DNA of 13,988 nt, taken from the NCBI GenBank assembly GCA_009602725.1, contig WELB01000018.1, positions 1,052,354 through 1,066,341 of the forward strand. Reading direction: 5' to 3'. Position numbers and translations under genes: made by a program. Shown here one piece after another: positions 9,201-13,988 of the stretch. A model generated the notes under the pieces. The model saw only the letters and a program-made list of their open reading frames with translations. It was not told the origin of the DNA and did no database searches. The stretch comes from Spirogloea muscicola (Eukaryota; Streptophyta; Zygnematophyceae; Spirogloeales; Spirogloeaceae). How positions within the stretch are numbered: position 1 is the stretch's first letter; each line of letters opens with the position of its first letter.

Positions 9201-12200
9201 CATTTCTGCCATGGTCTTCAGGGTGCTCACTTGCGTCCCCTGTGGCAGCTCCAGGATAGCTAGCATATTGTGGAACGAGGCTTGGTACTCGTTGGCAGGA
9301 TCATTCGCACACAGCCACCAATGAGCCCAGCTGCATGACGCCTGCAACGCATCAGCTCAACCATGTACCTCAGAGAAGCTACCTTAACTGCTCTGTGATG
9401 CTTTGACTTCAATCAAGTAGAGCATGAGATTTAGCAGTGCCGATCACTGGAACTATCACATGGTCATAATCAAAGTCAAGATGAGGCACTCACAACAGAT
9501 TGATTAAGCGTGGGCGTGCACTGAAGGCCATGACGCGAGATGTAGAGTTGCAGCAGGTGCGCTAGAGTGTGGGCGATGCAATGCTTCACGACGAGCACGT
9601 GCAGGGCTTCTGGGGCGTGCTTGAGCGCGTCCCCGTCGAGGAGCACTTTGGCACGAGCCAGCAGAGAAAGGAACACTGTGGAGTCTTGCCAATGGGAACG
9701 CCGGAAGCAGAGCCGGCGAGCGAGGCACACATCGAGCCAAGCGGCGACCTGATGGTCATGAAGCGTCTCTGGCTCCTCTGTGAGGATGTGCATGCCAGGA
9801 ATCACAATGTCCTCGTAAATGGGCTCCGCTGTGCTTGTCTCTTGCTGCTCCTCTAAGACATCCAACGCAGGGTGAGGACCACCTGCTGTCTCATCCGGTG
9901 AGTCGGCCACTGTCCTGACGGTGATGTCAGTAGCATCAAATGCCGAGTCTGCTTGTTGGCTGACGAGTTGTGCCAGTGCGTCAAGGTTGCGGGCAGCACA
10001 GAGGAAGGCAAATCTGGTGGCCCAATCGGTTGGATGATGACTATTGCGTTCCAGGCACACCTGCAGGAATATACCAAAGGTGGACTATTGGCCAACGCAG
10101 GCCAATCAACATGCTTTGCCCGTGAAGAGCATAATGACAAGAGGAAATCGATGGTTGGTGGTGGAGGAGTACCCTGTCCACTGTCTCCTTGTCCCAGTCA
10201 CGCACCCACGTTGCTGCAGCGCAAAAGTAGGCGCTCACTGGAAGTGGTGAGCCCAAATCTGGGGCCCAACCGTTCGAGAGCTCAAACGACCATTCCCCTA
10301 GGACGACGGCCTCCACTTCACCGCATTCTTCCGGTCCAAGTTGAGGAGGAGCAGTCTCCTGGCTCTTTGCCCGCCCTTCAGTACTGACCCTGTAGCCCTC
10401 CCAGAAGCTGCTGCCAGGGTACATTCCCTGTGCACGTGAACTTGGTTACCCTCAGTGCTTCAGGCTAGTCATGGTAAGCTGCCAATGCTGCAGTTGGATG
10501 CTCACTCATCGCAAGTACGCGAGACGTGACGTGAACCTTACCTCCAAGTTGGATATCGTGTTGAGCAGGCCCAGATCAGCGGGCTTGAGGGCCACCAGGG
10601 CATCCAGGATTCGGGCTGAGCGCAGGCGCACATCTCGGTGTGTGCTGCCAAGCATGAGCTCTGTGAGAGCCGCTTGCAAGTCCTCGCCCAGCTCCTGAAG
10701 GACGTCCAACGCGAGCGCCACCCTGCCCTGAAGGACAGAAGTGTTCAACAAGGCATGACGTTTTACAAGTAACGATTAATATTTGAGCACTGCACTCTCT
10801 TGTTGCATTCTTGCAGCTCATTATAATTTGTTCCTTATTGAAAGCATGGCACACCAGCATTTGTGTGGCATTTCAATCAAGTAGAGTGCGTGTATGCTGA
10901 CCTCCCTCAAGTAAGTGTAAGTCAGACTCCGCCCAATCCTGTAGATCTGCTCAAATGGACCGCTCGGCTCCCCTGCCGTGAAGTTGAGCTTGAGGTGGGC
11001 TACCGCCAGCGCCAGCCTTCCCGCACGGAGCGCGTCTATGACCACCTCCCTGATGCTGCACTTCTGGCGCCGCCAGCGGTGAATCATGGCTGCAGACGAC
11101 TCAATATCCTTTGCACTCCTTCGCCCCAAGGCCTTGGCGTTACTGTTGCCCTCGGGAATGAGCATAAGGTTGCCTGGCGCCAGGGTCACGTCTGTGTCCC
11201 CCTCATTTGGCTCCTGTACGCCTTGGCCCTCTGTCAAGGTCACCTGCCATATAAACAAGTAGATGAAGGCAAGTAATGGGTCAGAGGCACATTACGAGGG
11301 GACAGGGTCCTGGTTCATCCGTTGATCTTGACCCTACCCCTACTGAACCTGAGAAGTAGCACGCTTGCCTATCAACTGTGGTCATCATGCTCCGGACCTT
11401 GTTCTGCTCGGTGCGTCTGTTCAGAGCAATAACCGCTTGCTTTTGCAGCTCCCGCACGGTTTCCAAATGGTGAGCAATGTCTGCCATCAGCATCGACGCT
11501 CTTCCACCGCCATCTCCAGCCTTCCCAGCCCCCGAGTGTTCCAGGCTGCAGAGCAACTGCACGGAGAAGCGAGAAGCGAGCAGCAGCAGGCTGCCAACAA
11601 AGAGCAGGCAGACTTCAGTTGAGGCCTGAGATTGAACTCACATCTTCTTACACATGCCTCGTATGGGCCTTCCACACATATCCACCATCAGAATTCAGTG
11701 CACTTGATGCATTGCAATCGAGCAGCTGATACTATTGGCAAGCAATTGCTGAGAACAACAGGCTGCAGCATACGGCTTACTCAGAGCACTGCCTGATGGA
11801 GCTGGAATCGAGCTCAGCCAACTGGAGGTCTGCCACGGCTGCAAAGATGAGTGTCTGGAGGGCCTCTGGCGCCCTGTCTAGAGCTGCCAGGGCCTGCAGC
11901 GGCCTGCAATGTGTAAGTGCCGCTTCATCATTGAACTGAAAGGAGCGGAGTCACAAAGTGAAGCCTTCGGGAACTGATGACACTTCATCAGGCGACCTCA
12001 AGCACTGCCATTTGCATCCATGACTTGCCTCAGGATGCTCTGGGGCTTGCGCGAGGAGGCAAGCGCTACCTCCAGCTGCTGCATCCAGAAGGTCTCCGCT
12101 TCCCAACCTGGCCAGACCCTTGAGTAGCCTTGCTCAGAAGCTATGTAGGTAATACCAACATCTTGGAGCAGGTTTGAAGAGCCGAAAGCAGAGCCGACCA

Positions 12201-13963
12201 CTGGCCAAGCTTCATAAGGTCATCCTTTTGAGGCCAGAGATAATACAATGGCATGCCTATGAGCAGGTTCTCGAAATGCATTGCACTTGCAATCACTTGG
12301 CTGCTTTGAAGGACCGCGGCAGCATGCATGCCATGCAATGAAGGCCAAGCTGCAGAGCATGCCAACCATTAAGGGAGCTGAGGCGAAGGGCTTTGTCAGG
12401 CCCCTCCAGAACACTTGCGCGCTCCATCACACTCTGCTGCCACAAAGGACGTCGTCGAGAGGGAGCGCGCTGACTTGCTGGAGACCAAAGTGAGCTCTCT
12501 GTGACAAGGCTGCGACGGCCTTCCGGGCAGGGCAGCCTGCTGCTGTGCTCGCTTGGCGGTCTCATGCTAATAGGGAGGATGGTGGACAGGCCAGATGGCT
12601 CGAGCACCCACAGGCAGCCCCCAACTGCAAAGGCCACTGCGGGCGCGTCATAGTGCAGGCTTCCAATCGGCGAGCAGCCAGCCTCTGGCGCATCCAGCTG
12701 GTCGTCATGCGGCGTACTGATTGCCACACTGCAGCAGGAGACCTGCAGGCCCAAGCCTCCCCCTTCAGCAGCCAGCTGAATGACACGACTCTTCGCGCTG
12801 AATGCCAAGGCCACGGGGCGCCAGCCATGGCCACCGGTGAGGAGGAGGCGCCTCGATGGGAGGGAGCTGCGAGCAGCTGCCATCGATGGGCGAGGTGGAG
12901 CCTCGGAGTCGCTGTTGAGGATCAAGGTCCGGGGCGTGAACCCGCTTGGCCCAAGGTGCCCCAGGTTGGCAGCAGCAGGGCTAGAGGGCAGCCCTGCTGC
13001 ACAGCGGTGATCAAGGGAGCTGAGGTCATCCCCAAGACAGCTCGCACAGCTAGCACTTGCGACCTGCTGGTCTTGCCAGCCGGCACTCCTGCTGGGGAAT
13101 TGCGCGAGGTCTGCAAGGTACACATTCCCTTGCTTGTCTGCCGCTGCCACCATCCTCCCGCAGCAGCTAGTGACCAGGTCGCAGAAGGCCAATGCCCCCC
13201 GTGGCGCACCGCGTCCTTCGGCAGCCGCGCCTGGTACAAGGGCTGGACGCTCGGGCAGCCCAGCGTGGGCCGCGAGGCTGAAGGCCGCAACCGGGGTGCC
13301 CAGTAGGTCCCACACCCTGAGATGGCCTGCGGGGCTCACGGCAATTACGCGATCATCGCCTGCGACACAGATGGAGGCAGTCGGGCTGCGGAGCTCGATG
13401 GCGGAGGTCCACTGGATGCCCCACTCCAGCACAGCGCCAATAATCGCCACGCTGGCAGCGGGCAGAGGCTCGTCCGTTGCAGCAGCGGGGATGCCAGAAG
13501 AACGGCAGCAGACCACCATCGCCAGGAGCTTGCTGGAGGGGCTGGCTGCCAGTCGCGCCACGGCGAGGACGCCTCGCAGCAAAGCAGCAGGCGCAAGCGT
13601 CGCCAGGAGCTGCCAGCCGCTGTCCTCGTAGTCGACGGTGTACTTGGCCAGCCCATGCTCGCTGCTGAGCTGCAGGCACGGCTTTCCCGTGGCGGCTCCC
13701 GGCAGCGCAGCGTCAGCCAGCACGAGGTGGCCGTCGACATCCGCCCAGTCTGGCTGCGCCGGCGTGCTTGCAGCCGCACCGGGCTCTGCAGCTGGCCATG
13801 CGAAGACGTGCAGCGCCTGCGCCGTTGCCACGGCGAGCATCTCCCTGGCGCGCCCGCCGCCGCCGCCATGGGCGTCGGCGGCGTGACCCCAGGCCCAGGC
13901 CAAGCTGCCGGGCTGCTCGGCCAGCAGCGCGGGGCAGGAGCCGCCGCCGTCGCCAGCCGAGAG
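2426..13963 (-). CDS. Spatacsin homologue (SPG11-like), 23 exons, 5'-partial
   Basis: Multi-exon gene; exons (minus strand, 5' to 3'): 13963-12367, 12107-12029, 11903-11781, 11545-11344, 11243-10902, 10727-10542, 10427-10173, 10060-9494, 9341-8993, 8811-8453, 8355-8203, 8053-7625, 7505-7446, 7221-6947, 6758-6323, 6201-5764, 5533-5417, 5283-5180, 5080-4582, 4417-4163, 4053-3853, 3749-3414, 3280-2426. Together they encode 2738 residues and a TGA stop. Residue numbers in this annotation count from the first complete codon at 13963. Exon edges were set by splice signals, phase and collinear similarity to plant spatacsins recalled from memory (Arabidopsis At4g39420 type). In animals the protein binds spastizin and AP-5 on late endosomes/lysosomes and supports lysosome reformation; its plant and algal role is poorly known. 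Structure: propeller-like N-terminus, alpha-solenoid, Spatacsin_C end. The start codon is missing: similarity to the plant protein begins before the first in-frame ATG (13840-13838). Roughly 100 or more N-terminal residues are probably outside. Confidence 0.9.
3414..3749 (-). other. Spatacsin exon 22
   Basis: Encodes VELVLVVQCLYEEALCLDG and LIQLLAGVHDTRAFRPALDL, matching plant VELLILSHHFYKSSTCLDG and LARLITGVGNFHALNFILNI. Acceptor TTTGGCTGCAG|GTG; donor GCAAAG|GTTAGT, phase 0. Confidence 0.87.
3853..4053 (-). other. Spatacsin exon 21
   Basis: Residues 2276-2342. Contains EEEGPAPLLWRRSDFKQW (core GPAPLLW at 2299-2305) and MGHALMRIMI, matching plant KEEGPAPLLWRFSDFLKW and IGHALMRLVI. This is the most conserved block before the C-terminal domain. 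Acceptor CGTGACAG|GGC; donor GCAAG|GTCGAC, phase 0. Confidence 0.88.
4054..4162 (-). other. Intron 20, probable GC-AG type
   Basis: A 109-base intron beginning GCAAGG and ending GTCGTGACAG. With it the protein reads FLK-GLQAAQRGGYLD, aligning gap-free with plant FLKGLLAAHRGGYID. A GT alternative 12 bases further (GAT|GTAGCA) also keeps frame but inserts four residues and has a poorer donor context. Confidence 0.6.
4163..4417 (-). other. Spatacsin exon 20
   Basis: Begins LVEALGGLC after PLQ, matching plant PLQVLEKLSTIL. It contains PAEELLQLLVL and ATVAHTLASAFLK, matching PIELLRLLSL and ASIAQILAESFLK. Acceptor CAACTGCAG|CTT; donor CTCAAG|GCAAGG, a GC donor, phase 0. Confidence 0.8.
4582..5080 (-). 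other. Spatacsin exon 19
   Basis: Residues 2024-2190. Starts DPKSDTLEAKQRLRSWL, then an acidic run AEEEEES, then a variable region and NLEYSVSRLLDNGWISAGAA, the counterpart of the plant segment ending LLEFGQVTAAKQ. Acceptor CTTGTGCAG|G; donor CTTGCAG|GTCCAT, phase 0. Confidence 0.8.
5180..5283 (-). other. Spatacsin exon 18
   Basis: Encodes FFLRHAQEL and PAKELHSIFLLALQWL, matching plant FFLRHAEVV and PARELYELLLLSLQWL. Acceptor TTTTTGAATCAG|GCA; donor CTCCA|GTCAGC, phase 2, chosen because exon 19 needs phase 2. Confidence 0.8.
5417..5533 (-). other. Spatacsin exon 17
   Basis: Encodes AMVKDWKDLLWDDPVERSSL and WGHCHDLF, matching plant SMVAEWKEFLWDVPEERIAL and WGHCQTLF. Acceptor TGCACTAG|GGG; donor TGAG|GTTGTC (weak), phase 0. 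Confidence 0.8.
5764..6201 (-). other. Spatacsin exon 16
   Basis: Encodes GSCASPYEELRMLRQLAGADFGD and WAEARRWAQQL, matching plant SACPSPYEKRCLLQLLAATDFGD and WEQARNWAKQL. Acceptor GCGAGGTAG|GCA; donor ATCAG|GTTAGT, phase 0. Confidence 0.85.
6323..6758 (-). other. Spatacsin exon 15, with KRRRR motif
   Basis: Residues 1659-1804. A disordered S/P/D-rich segment holds KRRRR at residues 1723-1727 (6554-6568). It is followed by SVCTLCQNRSLRPLVLSLEV, matching plant VAVLCEQRLFLPLLKAFDL. Acceptor CTACATGCAG|G; donor TTCAG|GTGAGT, phase 0. Confidence 0.85.
6947..7221 (-). other. Spatacsin exon 14
   Basis: Encodes CFNDAGLRSHVAIVLQSLRP, matching plant EFGDQRLKAHILTVLRY, and later LLCIIAACFPECQTLECLAVWLEL, matching ALIASCFPDVSPISCLTIWLEI. 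Acceptor TGTAGCAG|GCA; donor TCAAA|GTAAGC, phase 2. Confidence 0.85.
7222..7445 (-). repeat. Intron 13 with TA-rich ACACTTCT repeats
   Basis: On the plus strand ACACTTCT occurs at 7345-7352, 7361-7368 and 7383-7390, separated by runs of TA dinucleotides. This is a local microsatellite-like expansion inside a normal 224-base GT-AG intron. Confidence 0.65.
7446..7505 (-). other. Spatacsin exon 13 (20 codons)
   Basis: The shortest exon. Encodes VGFLVDAQTEDFPLDALVSL, matching plant VGFLSEAQ...YPFDTVLNV. Acceptor TGTCTGCTCAG|GTA; donor CCTTG|GTCTGT, phase 0. Joining here to exon 14 aligns with the plant protein without a gap. Confidence 0.8.
7625..8053 (-). other. Spatacsin exon 12
   Basis: Begins VMALAL, aligned with plant VMPLAI at the junction with exon 11. 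Ends FCRAHGLPPS...YLRILAQRNDW, aligned with FCQMHKIPLSTKYLAMLARDNDW. Acceptor GGCTGCAG|GTG; donor CTGG|GTGCGT, phase 0. Confidence 0.85.
8203..8355 (-). other. Spatacsin exon 11
   Basis: Encodes GHLLARGRPLAAFAALLG and LLAPLSAAERDQLLPP, matching plant HHLHRGRALAAFNHLLG and LLAPLTPSEEALLSS. Acceptor CTTTCCTGCAG|ACT; donor CTCCG|GTAGAC, phase 0. Confidence 0.85.
8453..8811 (-). other. Spatacsin exon 10
   Basis: Encodes LSTYLKWRESLFTSARGD, TLLPRKLPKKVRSLLHLSIQG and WESATEDAIKRDL, matching plant LSDYLNWRDNIFFSTGRD, MLPCWFPKAVRRLIQL and SWEATIQKHIEEEL. Acceptor CTTATTCCAG|TA; donor TCAGAG|GTATCG, phase 0. Confidence 0.85.
8993..9341 (-). other. Spatacsin exon 9
   Basis: Encodes SWAHWWL, EMGGASMAIATLVHAP and CPLESLRSLQARFPILFNAL, matching plant HWARWLLL, GEMAALATLMYAP and CTLENLRPTLQRFPTLW. 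Acceptor GCGTTGCAG|GCG; donor TGAGAG|GTATGC, phase 1. Confidence 0.85.
9494..10060 (-). other. Spatacsin exon 8, with acidic linker
   Basis: Residues 929-1117. Starts V-C-L-E-R, placed exactly after VDR at the end of exon 7. A D/E/T-rich stretch of about 60 residues (roughly 975-1025) is a likely disordered linker. IYEDIVIPG and WLDVCLARRLCF then rejoin the plant pattern. Acceptor TTCCTGCAG|GTG; donor TGTT|GTGAGT, phase 0. Confidence 0.85.
10173..10427 (-). other. Spatacsin exon 7
   Basis: Encodes MYPGSSFWEGYR, then EVEAVVLGEWSF and AAATWVRDWDKETVDR, matching plant YPSSSFWRTF, IEGLVLGSW and AAAWSDAWDQRTIDR. Acceptor CACAG|GGA; donor ACAGG|GTACTC, phase 0. Confidence 0.85.
10542..10727 (-). 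other. Spatacsin exon 6
   Basis: Encodes GRVALALDVLQELGEDLQ, matching plant GLAIATLQRLGEDIE directly after the exon 5 end. Acceptor TCTGTCCTTCAG|GGC; donor GGAG|GTAAGG, phase 0. Confidence 0.85.
10902..11243 (-). other. Spatacsin exon 5
   Basis: Residues 668-781. Carries one of the best landmarks: MIHRW, then IREVVIDALRAGRLALAVAHL, then YRIGRSLTY, collinear with plant MIARW, VVRDALQSGRLPLAVLQL and DIGRAIAY. Acceptor TATGGCAG|GTG; donor GGGAG|GTCAGC, phase 0. Confidence 0.85.
11344..11545 (-). other. Spatacsin exon 4
   Basis: Contains MADIAHHLETVRELQ, matching the plant MAHLLEIIRNLQ segment. Acceptor TTGCTCTGCAG|C fits phase 2. The donor used is TTCA|GTAGGG, phase 0. A competing phase-0 donor CAAG|GTCCGG would end the exon earlier, so the last 17 or so residues are uncertain. 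Confidence 0.6.
11781..11903 (-). other. Spatacsin exon 3
   Basis: Encodes PLQALAALDRAPEALQTLIF and an amphipathic continuation, a typical helical-solenoid sequence. Acceptor ATTGCAG|G; donor CTCTGA|GTAAGC, phase 2. Confidence 0.75.
11904..12028 (-). other. Intron 2, GC-AG type
   Basis: A 125-base intron that begins GCAAGT instead of GTAAGT and ends TTACACATTGCAG. Only the GC donor restores frame into exon 3, giving S-I-L-R-P-L-Q. AG|GCAAGT is the standard strong context for GC donors. Confidence 0.7.
12029..12107 (-). other. Spatacsin exon 2
   Basis: Acceptor GGCCAG|GTTGGG. The exon completes N-G-W-E and continues QQLEVALA, matching the plant stretch GWD...LQLALHYL. The donor is AG|GCAAGT, a GC donor. 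The nearby GT (12025-12024) would put exon 3 out of frame. Confidence 0.75.
12367..13963 (-). other. Spatacsin exon 1 (partial): N-terminal propeller-like region
   Basis: Encodes residues 1-532. The block around residues 20-56 (SLAWAWG, then LAVATAQALHVFAW) matches the plant segment with SLAWG followed by a hydrophobic strand. A WD-like strand GHLRVWDLLG is at residues 213-222 and VLEWGIQW at 178-185. The region is beta-rich, as expected for the propeller proposed for spatacsin. It ends with the segment SVMERASVLEGPDKA just before the NGW motif that opens the solenoid in plants. The donor is weak, ATG|GTTGGC, phase 1; it is chosen because it joins exactly to exon 2 to make N-G-W. Reading through it gives 24 more codons and a stop. 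Confidence 0.75.
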
Positions 13964-13964
13964 C

Positions 13965-13988
13965 TTTTTTTTTTTTTTTTTTTTTTTT
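13965..13988. repeat. 24-base T homopolymer at the window edge
   Basis: The last 24 bases are all T and interrupt the spatacsin coding frame at its 5' side; read in frame they would encode only lysines. Position suggests a contig end or sequencing artefact more than a genomic feature, though a real poly(A) tract is possible. Confidence 0.7.

Noticed and set aside
12545-13306. 253-codon open frame on the plus strand
   Set aside because: It is antisense to GC-rich exon 1, where stop codons are rare by composition; no family resemblance.
1-13988. CRISPR array, tRNA, rRNA, bacterial operon or defence system
   Set aside because: No regularly spaced repeats, no cloverleaf or rRNA-like segments, and the coding sequence is spliced, so the prokaryotic interpretations do not apply.

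Overview
The window looks like a nuclear contig end from a green alga. The main gene is interrupted by 22 short introns of 97 to 259 bases, has alanine- and glycine-rich coding sequence with very GC-rich 5' exon sequence, and its product resembles land-plant homologues almost end to end. A trebouxiophyte (Coccomyxa-like) source is my guess from this style; nothing in the sequence proves the taxon.

Most of the window (2426 to 13963, minus strand) is one gene, a plant-type spatacsin (SPG11 homologue). I rebuilt 23 exons by combining splice sites, reading phase and remembered similarity to land-plant spatacsins. Joined, they give 2738 residues plus a stop. The total coding length is an exact multiple of three and every junction keeps phase. 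The C-terminal Spatacsin_C region is complete; the N-terminus is cut off by the window edge, where the sequence ends in a run of 24 T. The predicted layout is an N-terminal beta-propeller-like region (exon 1) followed by a long alpha-helical solenoid (exons 2 to 22) and the conserved C-terminal domain (exon 23). In animals spatacsin works with spastizin and the AP-5 adaptor complex at late endosomes and lysosomes. That role is carried over here by homology only.

Two of the 22 introns are best explained as GC-AG introns (introns 2 and 20). Sixteen introns are phase 0.

The left end (1 to about 486, minus strand) is the C-terminal part of what appears to be a retroelement-type reverse transcriptase protein with a restriction-like nuclease region. 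It runs off the window and has an upstream stop and probable frameshift. Between it and spatacsin lies about 1.9 kb of apparently non-coding DNA: a 16-base palindrome, a triple 7-base tandem repeat, an AT-rich stretch, and a family of roughly 30 to 47 base repeats in both orientations. No promoter, tRNA, rRNA or CRISPR array was found.
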